A DNA stretch of 64,000 bases from Lumbricus rubellus (Eukaryota; Annelida; Clitellata; Crassiclitellata; Lumbricidae). The notes beneath the pieces were generated by a model, which had not been told where the DNA came from, did no database searches, and worked only from the letters and a program-made list of their open reading frames with translations. Within the stretch, counting starts at the first letter, position 1. Each line of letters opens with the position of its first letter. The position numbers and the translations under genes were made by a program. The DNA is taken from NCBI GenBank assembly GCA_945859605.1, contig OX243820.1, positions 23,044,450 through 23,108,449 of the forward strand, read 5' to 3'. Below, piece by piece: positions 1 to 12,623 of this stretch.

Positions 1-44
1 TTACTTTAATAGTAGAGTTTGTTAGGTTCCAAAGAATCATAGTC

Positions 45-2221
45 ATTAGGGTGGTTGTTAAAAATGAAAGTTGGAATCTACTGTTCTCCAAGTTTCCTTT
101 TGGTGCCATTCCCTCCAGAAACATCACACAACAAGTTGTGTGAGAAAATATTAATATTTAGGACTTGCACAACACGGTCAAAGTTTATAATGGGGACCCT
201 TGAACAGTAAGCATAATTGCTGTAATCAGCCATGCATCTTCAAACCAGAAATCAATTCAACAGATTACAACGATATTATTGCATGCCTGATTACTGATGA
301 TCACACTGATTGGTGATTAAAAAATTAATTTTATTCCTGCCCATGTACTTAATCAATGTCAATGTGACCTTGAAGGTTTTACGGTTTTACGGCACTCTCC
401 TTTGTTTGTGCTGAGAACGAATTGCGATGCTCTTCTACAACAGTACTGGTGATAGAATTTTGTTGTTGTACAGTCCTTGTTCTTGAGGCAATGAAATGCT
501 GAATAAGGATAACACCTCACTCAGCTAGATCACTGATAAGCTTGTCGAACTCGGGATTTATCCGGCCAATTGGAACGTGTTTCAGAAGTGCATCTAGTAG
601 TTTCAAGATGCAGAACAGGCCACGATTTGAATTTGTCACGAAATGATTTCGGCCTGGTCTACTTGTGAATGGTTGGGAGAAGAGTTGTGGCATGCGTTTT
701 GAGAGCTCAGAACCTTCTTTGTCCATTAGAACTGCTATGATCAACTTCTTCTCTTTCAATGGCACGTCATTGTGAAAGGAACTCAAACCTTACAACAACA
801 GCTTGGATAAATACCAGATTTTGTGACCAAAGTGTGTCACTGCATCATCAGCAATGACCTTCGATGGATTTAGAGAGATACCGGGTACATAGCAGCACTT
901 GATCGTTCCCAGGACCAGTGGTTACTGTTGGGGTTTGAAACTAATAGAGGCCATGCAGGTGCATATCCCAAACAGCCTCATAATAATTTCCAGATGTTTC
1001 CACACAATGTCATGTTCGTGATGACTCCACTCGTTGCTGTAACCTAGAGGGTACTCGTTTTGAAATAGCAACATCTTCATTATTCAAGCAGTAGCTTGCT
1101 CTCGTCATCCATACTGTTATGAAGGGGTTTGCAGCCGATAACAGCTTCTTTAAGACTTGCCGGTCTGCAGCTTCCAAACCTGCTCAGTCACCTGAGTTGG
1201 AAATTTTGTCAAAGATTTGGCTTTGTTCAAAATGAGAAGAAGCTGCTCAGTAGTCTGGGTTAGACTGTCCCCGAGGCCAAGTTTTTCTCGTTTGTGATGA
1301 TGGAACAGCAGGCCAACTCTGAGAAGTTATCTGCGATAACGTCTCCACAAGATGGAAGCTGGAAACCTTTGAAGTCATCCTCCGTCCCCTAGCTTGCGAC
1401 ATTACCGCTGTTGAACGAGTATTGACTCTACTATAATCGACATTGCTTTCGCTATATTAGATGCAGACATTTAGATAATGTCCTTTTAATGCTGTGTTAT
1501 GTTAGTAATAATTATGCATGGCGTTGTTGGAAACAAGTTGACAATGAACAAGCACAGCATGTTCAAGTGGTGAAGGAAGAAACATTTTTGTAAGCTGATG
1601 CAAAAAGGATATGAGGAAGGAAAGCATTGTTATCATTACTTGGAACACAGGCATTTAAAATGTTACATGGAACCTTTAAAACTGTATAATACATTAGTGT
1701 TTAATGTATGAGATGCAGTACAGCACAATATAGGCTAGGCCTATTATAGGCCCAACGTATGTAAGACCTGCGTAGTGTGTACTGTTACAGTAGTGTATCG
1801 ATGATTTAGATTGTAGGCATAATTAGAAGCCTAAAAGATCATAACATTGAATGGAATTCACACGAATTCCCTCACTTGTGAAATACGACTAAAATGCTCA
1901 TAAAAATGAATAATTAGTAATCACTGATGACAAGAGCATTGTAGAATTAACTTTTCAGCTATGCTTAAGTAAAAAAACATGAAATATTTCAGTAAAAAAT
2001 TCATAATTAAAAAAAATCAAGTAAATAATACTCATATACGAAATTACGACAATTATTTGTAAATCCTAAACTTCAGCGACGTTGTGCAAGTCCTAAATAT
2101 TCTTCGATTCTCATAATTTTTTGGTTACTTAGGTTTTAGACCAAGTGGCACGGAATGGCGGGTTGGAGAAATATGACATCCTAAGTTGAAAATTTACCGT
2201 TAGAGATGCAACCACCCTAAT
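45..2221. mobile_element. TIR DNA transposon remnant in an intron of the SUGP1-like gene
   Basis: Terminal inverted repeats of roughly 130-140 bp lie at 45-173 and 2081-2221. The outer ends share ATTAGGGTGGTTG (45-57, inverted at 2209-2221). The inner ends share an exact 21-bp block (153-173, inverted at 2081-2101); the sequence between has drifted. The interior holds degenerate minus-strand reading frames, the longest an 89-codon one at 517-786, with no recognised domain, probably transposase debris. No convincing target-site duplication was found, so the superfamily is open. It lies 3' of the last visible exon of the SUGP1-like gene, so it is presumably intronic. Confidence 0.65.
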
Positions 2222-2615
2222 AGTCATACAGAGAAAGAAAACTGTGAACAAATTATATGTCCCTGTGAGAATAAGTCCACAGAGATATAGTCCTACGGTT
2301 ATAAAAATTATGGCCATGTGAAAACTGGCATCAACAACTTTTTTACATCATGCTTTGGCATTTTAAATCAACACCTAAAGTTAGATATCATTATATAACG
2401 TTTAATGACGAGAATGTACTAAAAGTGTCTGGGAAACAGTGCAGCCTGTTGTTAAACTATTAACTGGTGTTAATTCAAAAATTCAAAACTGGTGCATGGT
2501 CTGCAAAAAAGAACAACGATATGTTACGAACCAATTCAACTCTGACGATGCTTTGCAAAAGATGAGAGGCACACAAAAATCAACAATCACGTAGGGTACG
2601 ACAGAAGACACTTAC

Positions 2616-5600
2616 CCCCTGGACCATGCATGGGTGATCCCATAGCAACAGGTGCCCCCAGCTGAGGATGCATGGCAATGCCAGGACCAAATGAGCCGCC
2701 TGGCATTGTGGGTGGCATGACGGGAAGAGGAGGAGGAGGAACGGGAGCGACAATGGCCGGAGGGAAATCCTCTTCTTCTGGATCCCAGCGACTTCTCTTC
2801 CGCTTTTTCTTCTCTAAATCGCACAGAAATCAGTGAAATATCACGATTAAAAATAGGATATCTTAATATTTAACACACCAGAAAATAGTAACAATGTCGC
2901 ATTTGAAAGTGATGACAGGAACTGCTTATAAAAAAATTACGTCACACAGCTTGCTGTCGATAGGTTAACTAATTCTGGAATCATGCATTTTATCATAACC
3001 TGTATTAAAATAAAGTATTACATAACGAGTTTGCAGTGCATAATTAAGCACCTCTTTGATAGGCTGTTGTCTGTTATGTAATATGAATTAAACCAATAAA
3101 CCCATGTGCATGAAAAACAGATAATTTACAAAACCACCATAATTCTACTGTACTTGGATCAAAACTAAATTGAAATTGAATATGCTCTGACTAATGGACA
3201 AGCACAGGTTCCCGCATGCCATTCTGGCTACCTCAAACGCACTAGCCAAAAGAAGCACTTGTTCATAACAGCTAAATAATTATACATATCAGCTATTGAG
3301 CGTATCTGAGTAGAAATCTTGAAGGGGTGCTATATAAATTTATGTGATTGATTGATTGATCATGCACCACTTGTCTCTCCAATCGATCAAGACATAATAA
3401 TAAAATAGAGCAGTTCGTGAATGCTCATGTGTGATCATCAAGTACAAAAGAAACTATCAACAAGACATGCCTGAACCATCATCAACTTCAGTGTTTTCTT
3501 TCGGGTAGTTTGCCCGCACCTGCACCATACACTGGTTGTAATACTGGTTGGCTGGAGTTCCCTCCTCAAACAAAAACCTTTCAAAAGAACAACAGTGAAC
3601 AATAACACCAATAGAGCCATATTCTATTTATTTACTAAGAAATGTTGTCAACTATGTGGAATGGAATTATTACACAAATAGAATGAAAATTTAAGCATTT
3701 AAAAGCTGAAAATACATCAGGATGAGCAACTAAATCTGTAAACTAAATTACGATCAGCAAATAGATACCGCAAATACAATGTCTTTGGATTAAAATGGAA
3801 CGTCAGAGTTAAAGAATCACACAACATGCGCAAAGGATGAATACATGCATCCCCCAGCCCACAACAACACGTATTACACATGGTGATTGCGTAGAAAATG
3901 TGAAAGTTCTGCACACAAAATCTACCAGGCTGCAGATACGTACAACAAACTGTTAACTCAAAAAAACAGACAACTTACCGAAATTGTGGATTGTTTCGAT
4001 TATTCCTCAGAGCAAGTTCTTCGAGTTTCGGTCCACTCATTGCGACGCAGCTGACAAACTGGTCGATGATCTCCTTAGATGGCACGTTAACTGCGGGACA
4101 AACTAGAACGCAAGCTATCAGTCCTTTTGCCCTTCTACGGGAGGACCCACCTCCCGGACTCAGTCAGACATTGCTGTTCAAATTTCTGTAGCAGTATGAA
4201 CATTCTTTTTCACAGCTAAGCCTCATTCATTTGTTTAGCTGCGAAAAAGAGACTTTCACAGGTGATGCCAGAGGCTAGCTCCCAAGTTGCAAGTCAACTT
4301 AACAGCAGTTATTTAAAACAGAGGTGTTCGTAAAATTTTGCGCTTAATAAAGAAGTGTAAAATACAGTAGCAACACAAACGAACAGAACATCAAAATACA
4401 CAAATACCACACATACATCTTTCTAGATATATAAATATATAAATACTTTCTAAAAAATTTTGCCTTTGCAAACCAATCAGTTGAAATTGACAGAAATTCA
4501 ACTACCATGAGCAAGAGCTCACAAGAAAAGGTGTACTTCAAATTTATAGTTACAATACTAAAATCTAATATACAACGTGCAAGCCACATTTGTACAGTGT
4601 TCCTTGCTCAACTAATGGACATATGGTGTACAAACCCAAGAGATACTTACCTATACATCACACATTTAAATTTAACAGAAATACTCAGATTACAGCAGAC
4701 CAACATATTTAAACATTACAGAATAGAGCAGAATAATACAGCAAGAAAATTACAGTAATATTATAAGAACAACCGAGCAACGTGTAAACATACACCAGTC
4801 AGAACCTTTCGCTTGGCACTTATCGGAATATTAAAAGCACTTTTTCATGCCATTCATTTACATGAATAAACACTTGTCCTCTGCCTCCAGATGATTTTAA
4901 TTCTTGCCTCATGTCTTTCCTATGAGCCTTGTTCTCCGTCTTCACTGCTTGCACTCCTTCCCTTCTTCAGAAGGACTGTGTGCCACATATACATGAGGTG
5001 CTACTGATGAGTTTTCATTGAAGTTGAACTTGATGAATTCTCATTTACGCTATGTTATGTCTTACATTTATTTAAGAGGTTCTGACTGGTGTATTTTTAT
5101 GAACATCAAGTTTGTGTAAGATGTCTGTTCATAAGACAGACATAAAGGTTAAATCATGCTTAATGGATATGAGTTCATGGCGCTACCTGCTTGCTGGCGG
5201 CGTGGCACATCATTGCCTTCATCGTCAACGGTTTCGTCGTCATCCTCTCTAAATGCTTCGGCTACAGTTATTTTCTTTTTTGGTGGCTCTGGAGGAGGAG
5301 GTGGTGGGACATTCCTGTTTGCCGTGGGAACGCTGAAACAATTATGTGTTTAAGAAATGGCAATTAGATTTGAAGTATTTTCACGTTGGAAATTACAAAG
5401 ACAACAATATTTTTCAACTATAAAAATCTGTATATAGTCAACCACTTGGTGATGCCAAAGTCTTCTTCTTGCTTCACTAGTTCTTTCTTTCTTTCATCCT
5501 AAGCCGTTACAAGTGAACTCTTAAGGTCTGCATACACATTGCACAACTACTTAGTTAAGTATATACAGACCTTAAGGGATTTTAATTCAACAATTCTTAC

Positions 5601-8600
5601 ACCTTTTTCACTCCATTAACCCTTTACCCGTTAATTTTGAAATTTTAAGCCCGTTTTCAGCGGATATTCTCGGGGCAAACGGGTAAAAGATTAAAGGCTG
5701 ACTCTTTTCATAATCTAATAGTAATATTTTTGTTTCTCTGTTCTGTGCTTTTTCCTTTACAAATTTGTTATTTTTATTCACATCACTAAACCATTGAGTA
5801 CATGGCCAATATTACTTCTCTGTTTCCAAATCACTCTGCTACTGGTCAACTCTTTGCTCAGGGTTCTCACATTGGGATCACTACTGAATGGCCTTGGCTG
5901 TATCATTAAAAATTATATGAAAATTAAAGTTTATTGAAGACCAAACAAACACTAAACGGTGAACGGTGAAATCAAATGTATGTTAGGCAGAAAGTACTGC
6001 ATAGAACATACTTAAATGGCACGTTGTTGCCAGACCCCTGCTTCATCTCCCACGTATTCTCTTTCATCTCCATTTCGTTTACCTTGACTGCAAAAGCAAA
6101 CAAAATCAGATAACATTAAAGTATGCAGGGCTGCAAAAAAAAATTTAAATGCCAGCCGAAGAGCCCTTGAAGCCCAATCTGAATGGATACCAGAAGTTAG
6201 TCAATCACTCAGAATTGTTGATTCCCTCAGACCAGCTCAATTAAAAAACATTTGTGCTACAGCGAGTGCAAAGTAGATTGTGTGGGGAACAGATTCTCAA
6301 AGGGGCAAAACAATCAGGCAGCTCATCATGTACCAGATATAACCAACAGGGATGAGGTGGCCAGCGGCCCTACCGCTCTCCACGCCAACAGCCAAATCCG
6401 AGACGATATTAAGATCGTGCAACAGAAGCTTCGAGATAATAATTCAGTTTATAATTCTCTCAAAGAACTGAAAACACGACAGCAACTCCAAAACTGGACA
6501 ACCATTAACAGATCGTTTAAATTACAAACTGTAACATACAGTAACTGCAAAATTTTAGCACAGAATAACTGTAAATGGACCTAAATCAGCACATAGTACA
6601 GGCAACTTAGACACAAAAAACTCTGTTAAAAACTGAAACCGCAAACCAGATCTAACGTACCTTTAGGGTAATCTTCGTCACCAGGTGATCGGTTACGGTT
6701 TCGATCGTACCGACGACCGTCAGGTGAAGGGCTTCTCCGTCTGTCCGGGGATCGACTTCTCCGATCTCCTCTTCGATCGTTGTACGGCGACCGACTTCTC
6801 CGTCGTTCTCTTCGATCCGGCGATCGACTTCTACGTCTCCGATCTCTTCTGTAATCCGGTGACTGACTTCCGTAATTAGAGTTTCTCGACGTATTCTGCG
6901 GCTGATCTCTGCGTTGATCGTAGCCATATCGATCGTCGTCCGATCGTGGCTTTCCACCGTCACCACCTCTCTCGTTGCCTCTGTAACCGCCAAACTCGTT
7001 GGGATTGTTCCTCGACGGTGGACCGTAATTCTCTCCACTGTCCTGTCGCCGATTCTGTTTGTGCCTCAGGCCGTAATCATCGTCGTCCTCTTGAACGTTG
7101 CCGTAGTCGTCCATCTCCTCGTCGTTGTCGTCTCCTCCGTTGCCAAACTCTTCGTCGCCCGGGTTCTGCGAACCAAAGTCATCCGTACCAGATCCACTGC
7201 TGTGAGGCTTAGGAGCATAACCATCACCGTCGTGAAATGATCTCGGACCAAACTGAGACGGACCTCCTCCTGGCGGAAACCTCGGATTGAAATCACCCGA
7301 GAATGGTGGTCCTCCCGGTCTTGGGCCGCAGAAATCTCCTGGCATGCCCCTTAGATTCGGTCCCATCAGACTGGGGATCATGGGTGGTCCCCCTGGACGC
7401 ATCTGCGATCCTCCAGGACCCATTGGCTGGCCACCGGCACCCATTGGTGGCCCACTATGGCTCATCGGTGGCCCTCTTGGACCCATATGGGAATCTCCTG
7501 GACCCATAAACGGTGAATTTGAAGGGTTTCCCATTGGATGCATTGGAGGGCCTGGTGGCCCACCATGCCAAGGTTCTCCAAAACGAGGCCCAAATGGAGG
7601 CCTATGCTCAAACCCAGGATTCATTGGAGGTCCTGAAGGGCCTGAACCTGGAGGATTGCCATAACCAGTCATAAAGGACTGAGAACTGGAAGCAGGTGGT
7701 GGAGGCGGAGGAGGAGGTGGTGGAGGAGGATATAAACCTCCCTGTCCAGAAACTGGAGACTGGAAGAAAGAGGCACCTGGAGGAGGGGGAGGCGGTGCAT
7801 ATCCCATAGGAAACTGTGGGTAGCCAGGAGGACCTGACACAGGTGGTGGCGGAGGAGCAGGAGGGTAGGAAAAGCCCGATGGAAATCCAGCTGGAAAGCC
7901 AGGTGGTGGTAGAGGTGGAAAGCTGCCGGGAGTCTGTACATTACCAGCAGGTGATGCAGTGAACGGCTGTTGGGACAGCTGGCCAGCACTCTCTACCTTA
8001 GCTGGCTGAGCTACTGACAGCTGACCAGATGATGGAGGAAGAGGAGCAGCAATCTGTGGTGGGACTAGCAGGGTTGACGCATGGCCCTGGACAGGCAAAG
8101 CATGGCCGACCGAAGAGACACTTCCATCTTGTGAACTTTCAGATGGTTCCTGCTTCATCATCGTCATCTCGTCGGGATTTGATTTCCGATCATCCGTGAA
8201 TTCATCGTTGCTCTCATCCTTAAACGCTTCCTGGAAGAACCTTTCAGCAGCAGCAGCAGCAGCATTTCGATGAGACTGAACGACAGTCGGCTTCACATCC
8301 ACGACCTCTGCATTGCGACTTTCGATGATCGCCTTGGCACTCTCAATGCGTTGAGCCTCTTCCAACTTCTTGTCTACAGAGTACATCAACGAGACAAATA
8401 TATTTAAGGAATCATCACCCTCATAAAATATAAAATAAGAAATGTTTAATCCAAGTCTCAATGGACTGTTTGCAACAAAAGTAAATTTTTTCCCGAATCT
8501 CAAGGGACTTAGGATCTGACACAAAGTAAAGAAGAACTAATAACAGAAATAATAAGAATTGTTTTTAACAAACTAGATAAATCTCCTGACTGTATGTCAA

Positions 8601-9629
8601 GTAGAAAGCTAGAAATACCTTTCATTCCTTGTAGTTTCAAGAACTTCTCCATAAAGCTTCCATCGTTGGCAAAAAGGTCTGCAGATGAGGATGCTTTTGG
8701 CTGAGCCAAGTCCGGCAGTGAACTTTTAGCAGTAAATCCGGGTCTTTTCAAGTGCCTTCACAAAGTAAAACTCCATAGTTAGTAAAAAGTTCTACAAAGG
8801 AACTAATAATGACCACAATACACAACAAATGAAAAATCAATGGTCATAATTCAATGGTGAATTATCAACAATGCTCAAACCTATTAGGATAAATTTAAAT
8901 AACAGCATTTCATTGAAGTTCAGCCTAAAACTTTAAAAATACAATAAATTTAACAGGCTAAGCCCATTTCATTTTTAGCTTTTCTGATAACACGAATTAT
9001 TTATATATGAATGAATAATCATTTAAGTTTCAGCAGAATAGAACATTGTCAATAATACATTTTTAGCCTTTCTGACAACACAAGTCTAAGAACAAATATC
9101 TGTTGAGTTTGAGCTGAGTAGAATATTGTTATTAACCTGTTTACCGTGTAATAAAAATTTTAATAGCTAAAACTGGACGAGTTAACTCAGGAATCATGGT
9201 AAAGGGGTTAATACACTGCATTAGATGCATGTAGTGCATGGAAGTCATAGCACACTGAGTCATCAAATCAGGTATTCAGGTTCAAATTACTAAAGCAGAA
9301 AATGACACGTACAATATTAATGAAATCAAAATCTTATTCTAATATTTCCTTTAACTACGATTTCTCAAAATAAACATTCAGATTAGAACGCTGAAAAGTG
9401 CAGGCACGTGAAAAAAGTCTCACTTTGAACCACCGCTTGATCCAGAAGCCTGATCCATGTTGCCACTCAGTCCACCATCGTGTCGCTTCTTGTCCATCAG
9501 TTTCTTCTCAATCTCTCTCTTCTTCTGCTCGATTAGCTTTTGCTGAGCACTCATCTCACGATTTCTGTCCACGTACGTGTTGGCCTGACCAGGTTTTAGG
9601 CTGGTAAGTGGTTTCCACTGTGAGGTCAT
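2616..9629 (-). CDS. SUGP1: SUGP1-like splicing factor (SURP domain, RS-rich), 3' end beyond window
   Basis: Coding exons in transcript order: 9629-9424, 8755-8619, 8373-6661, 6087-6011, 5332-5187, 4090-3979, 3577-3477, 2813-2616, then onward past the left edge. The ATG at 9629 opens MTSQWKP after an acceptor at 9651-9652; about 20 nt of 5' UTR lie in that exon. Landmarks shared with metazoan SUGP1 are LIEQKKREIEKK, FANDGSFMEKFLKLQ, a SURP module split over two exons (EIIDQFVSCVAMSGPKLEEL then FRFLFEEGTPANQYY), and the KKRKRSRWDPEEE motif. SUGP1 acts in branch-site recognition in the nucleus through its SURP modules and G-patch. Here only one SURP is visible and the G-patch would lie off the window. 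A 571-codon exon adds Ala-run, poly-Pro, Gly/Pro/Met-rich, acidic and RS-rich segments that vertebrate SUGP1 lacks. The frame across the small 6087-6011 exon deserves checking. Alternative: another SURP-containing RS protein. Confidence 0.75.
3296..3361 (+). repeat. SINE 3' tail fragment
   Basis: It reads GAGCG..TCTGAGTAGAAATCTTGAAGGGGTGCTATATAAA and ends in (GATT)n. The core matches the 3' part of the tRNA-derived SINE at 53676-53893. It is intronic in the SUGP1-like gene. Confidence 0.6.
4204..4250. repeat. Short perfect-looking hairpin in intron
   Basis: TCTTTTTCACAGCTAA (4204-4219) pairs with TTAGCTGCGAAAAAGA (4235-4250), a 16-bp stem with one mismatch and a 15-nt loop. It lies just upstream, in transcript sense, of the first SURP exon's acceptor. 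Function is unknown; it may be a miniature foldback remnant. Confidence 0.4.
4791..5093. mobile_element. Foldback/MITE, about 300 bp, with 17-bp inverted ends
   Basis: TACACCAGTCAGAACCT at 4791-4807 is repeated exactly in inverse at 5077-5093. The interior has no coding potential. It is intronic in the SUGP1-like gene. No clear target-site duplication. Confidence 0.55.
5616..5694. mobile_element. TTAA-bounded mini-palindrome (copy 1)
   Basis: It starts TTAACCCTTTACCCGTT and ends AACGGGTAAAAGATTAA, so the two ends are inverted copies bounded by TTAA. A partial twin of its right half is at 39656-39688. It belongs to a dispersed set with 9132-9211, 22761-22842, 25597-25667 and 33733-33811. Confidence 0.55.
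6335..6480 (+). repeat. Dispersed repeat, copy 1 (about 145 bp)
   Basis: The segment containing CAACAGGGATGAGG and CGCCAACAGCCAAATC..GA..ATTAAGAT is about 80% identical by eye to 10050-10195. Both copies sit in introns of the SUGP1-like gene in the same orientation. The 110-codon reading frame at 6252-6584 runs across this repeat and is not regarded as a gene. Confidence 0.6.
9132..9211. mobile_element. TTAA-bounded mini-palindrome (copy 2, diverged)
   Basis: The left end TTAACCTGTTTACCGTG and right end ATGGTAAAGGGGTTAA are imperfect inverted copies. This is a more decayed member of the 70-80 bp TTAA family. Confidence 0.45.
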
Positions 9630-10049
9630 CCTTGCTTTTGTGGCAGACACCTGCAGATAAACAAGCAACTGCCAGAGATCAATTTCGTCGATACATTCAC
9701 AGTTAATACAGCATCATGCTGTATTGAACCGGAGCTTTTCATGTGCAACAAAATGTAGACAGACATAAATCACTTTGTCAGTATTCATCCCAATTAAAAG
9801 ATACAGCAATCAATCGTCCACGATTTACATATTAACAATAAATTTACATGCACGCTGCAACTATTACAGAAGAAGCTACTCCGAAACAATTACAGCTCAT
9901 GAAGGCCTCTCTATACAGCTACAAGATCAATCGAGACAGGTACAGATTATTTGAAAATTGTGTTTGCAATAACCATTTACGCGAGGTCTGTCTACATATG
10001 AATCTACTTAATGAGCGCTTCCACCAAGGTTTTACAATTGCCCATAACA

Positions 10050-10195
10050 GCATGCAATCAACAGGGATGAGGCGGTCAACCGCCCTACCAGTTCCCATGC
10101 CAACAGCCAAATCGGGGACGGTATTAAGATTGGGCAACAGTATCTCTGAGATAATAACTCAGTTTATCATTCTCTCAAAGCAATGAAAGCACTTG
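10050..10195 (+). repeat. Dispersed repeat, copy 2 (about 145 bp)
   Basis: Partner of 6335-6480. The shared order includes CAACAGGGATGAGGCGG, CCAACAGCCAAATC, ATTAAGAT, GAGATAATAA and CAGTTTAT..TTCTCTCAAAG. It is probably a fragment of one transposon family. Confidence 0.6.
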
Positions 10196-10792
10196 TAACC
10201 GCAACCCCTTTTCCTTTTGTGCACAGAAGCACACGATGTACAGCTTAGAAAATTCACCATAAAATGCTTACAATCATTTTTATGCGACAAAGAATTTTTT
10301 TTCAATTTATGTTCCTCAAATTAGCTACATAGACTAAGCTTGTTCATATCACATGCTTGTCGAAAATTTTACACTTAGGTGCTTTGGAAAAAATTACAAT
10401 TCACCTTTAAACATTGTACATTTAAACCAGTCATGCCCGAGCACAAAGATTACAATTGATTTTGAAGGAAATTTTGTGTTTACGAACGGATTTGGTGTGT
10501 GTTTAAAACAGAATGGTTGAGCAAATGTTTGGTAGAGACAGATTCATCGCATGCGGCCACGGACATGAATTTGGGGAGGTGAAGAAATACTTCCTGGAAT
10601 AAATATTATCTCTACGCTCAATTCAGGTCACCCTGTTTCAGATGCAGAACGCAAAATCCCTGTGTAAGAACGGCATTCTTTTCTTTTGCATCTTAGATGT
10701 ATCGTAAAATGAGTCAAAATGTAAAAATCGAACAAACACATCAAAATAACAATGCACGGCATCTAAAAGCGAAGCATTCAGTTCAGACATAC

Positions 10793-10906
10793 CAAATTCC
10801 CCAATAATTTTCACAACCAAGAGCGGAAAACAAACTAAAAACAGTGCTGATCCAAAATAGAATCCTAATTTCCAGCAAAAATTAGGCCGCCGACGCCATT
10901 TGCAAT
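10793..10906 (-). promoter_or_regulatory. Candidate promoter and 5' UTR exon of the SUGP1-like gene
   Basis: On the minus strand, a GC-rich stretch reads ATTGCAAATGGCGTCGGCGG, combining an octamer-like site with a YY1-type AANATGGCG motif common at TATA-less starts. It is followed about 100 nt later by a good donor (TTTG|GTATGT, exon end 10793) that could splice to the acceptor at 9651. There is no transcript support. A second good donor (GTAAGT near 10940) is an alternative. Confidence 0.3.
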
Positions 10907-11180
10907 GGGTACCGGAAATACAAGAAGCACGTATACTTACATAGATATTATTAGTATATCTATAATCTATACGGGCCACCCATAGATAGTATATTTAAAT
11001 AATTATTATTATTGCATTTTCAATCAATCAATCAATTTTCGTTTATATTAGGCCCATCGACGTATATTGAGTGGACATATAGCCAGGGGCTTCTATCCCT
11101 ATACATGGCGGGCGCAACTTGCGCCCAGTGAAAAACAGGGGGATAAGAAAAGAGACAAAACTTACGTCGGTATATATATA

Positions 11181-11866
11181 CAATACAATACAATACAATT
11201 CACTTTATTGCAACCAGAAAACAAGAAAACAATAAAAGTACAGAACATGCATGCATTGGCTACAAAGGGGGGCCCAAAAGGGATGGACATCCCGCTGGGA
11301 AGGGTCACCCAAGTAAAAAATCCCAAGAAAAATTAATCAAGATAGCTGAAAAGAAAGAGACTAAAACAAATTAGGTGATGACAGATTGCAGAAAAGCTTA
11401 TATTGTCAAGAGCATGTAGAGAAACAAACTTAACTAAGTACTTAACTAAAATCTTAACTACACATGGTCATGTGCACTTCAAGTAGCTTTAGTGGAGGAG
11501 AGTAGAAGAACACGAAGTTTCTTTTTAAATACCTGCAGACTACTCGATTGACGAATGTCAATTGGTATTGTGTTCCATACTTTAGTGCCATAAGATTTAA
11601 TAGTAAAACGCCTAGTATTAGATTGAGCTTTGACAGGGCGAAAAGCAGATGCATTCCTAGTAAAATGCGAATGGATGTCAGAGGCGTGAGGGAGGTAACC
11701 TTGGAATACCGAAGGAAGGAGACCGTGTTCGAGCCGAAAAAAGAACTCGCAAATTTGGAGATCATTTATCTGGTCAATTTTCAGGAGATGAAGTTCATTA
11801 AAGGAAGGACCAGTGTGTTCCCGTTTACGAATACCTGCAATTATACGAACAGCCCTCTTCTGTAAG
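11181..11866 (-). mobile_element. 5'-truncated LINE (CR1/L2-like), 3' end
   Basis: The minus-strand translation carries the C-terminal landmarks of a non-LTR reverse transcriptase: QKRAVRIIAG, then TGPSFNELHLLK, LQICEFFFRLEHG, and a late YGTKVWNTIP..FKKKL block. The reading is interrupted near its end. The element's 3' end has AATAAAGTGAATTG followed by (TATTG)n and (TA)n. It is truncated on its 5' side near 11866 beside a (TA)n run. Confidence 0.7.
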
Positions 11867-11907
11867 ATATATATATATATATATAGGTGGAAAGGCTGGC
11901 CAAGCAG

Positions 11908-12211
11908 CAGGGGCGGATCCAGGAGGGGGCTAATCCGGCCATGGCCCCTCCATTTAGCCTACAAACGCCCATGTATCGTGGCCCCCCATTTGGTTTCAGG
12001 AAGCTTAAAATTGTGTATATTTACTGATGAAATGGTATGATTTTCCTGAAAATTTTGCCGGATGACTAAAAAAAGGTCATCAACTTTTTTGGCGGATACG
12101 AAAAATAATTTTTCCAGACCTGAGTCCTGAGGCCAAGAATTTTTTCCCAGACCCAACCCAAGAATTTTTGCCCTTCCCCCCTTCCGTCCAAAGTTTCTGT
12201 ATCCGCCCTTG
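11908..12211. mobile_element. Non-autonomous hAT-like element, about 300 bp
   Basis: The left end CAGGGGCGGATCCAG and right end CTGTATCCGCCCTTG are inverted copies. Flanking octamers CCAAGCAG and ACAAGGAG agree at 6 of 8 positions, suggesting a decayed 8-bp duplication. The interior has GC-rich ends and no coding sequence. Confidence 0.55.
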
Positions 12212-12623
12212 ACAAGGAGGGCAGTGTTCAATGTTGGCATCTCTAGAGGGAAGTTCCTCGAGTAAATTACACCCCCATTATCCCCCCCATAGAAAATGCT
12301 TACCAAATCGTAAAATTTTTTAGTTACTACCTATATTTCTGCATCACATGAACACTGTGGGTCTAATAGAAGGCCTGTACCATAATAAAATTGTATTTTA
12401 AAAGATTATAATAGGCCTAATATTATTGCTATTTTAATATAACTATACGTCCTATTATAATGAATACGATTTAATGTTAGGCCTAATAGGCTACTTCTTT
12501 TTAAAAATACTATTTTTGTACCACTAAATGGCTTCTCTCCAGTGTTATCTTTCAAATTTCAGACCGTCAAATTTCAAAATGTTTTGTTCCTTGAACTCTT
12601 AGTAAAACATTATTATTATTATA

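Noticed and set aside
6252..6584. 110-codon plus-strand frame as a gene
   Set aside because: It runs across a repeat that recurs at 10050-10195 and shows no domain.
6685..7664. Several plus-strand reading frames opposite the large SUGP1-like exon
   Set aside because: They are antisense shadows of a compositionally biased exon (Pro/Gly/Arg/Ser codons avoid stops on the other strand). No domains or splice signals on that strand.
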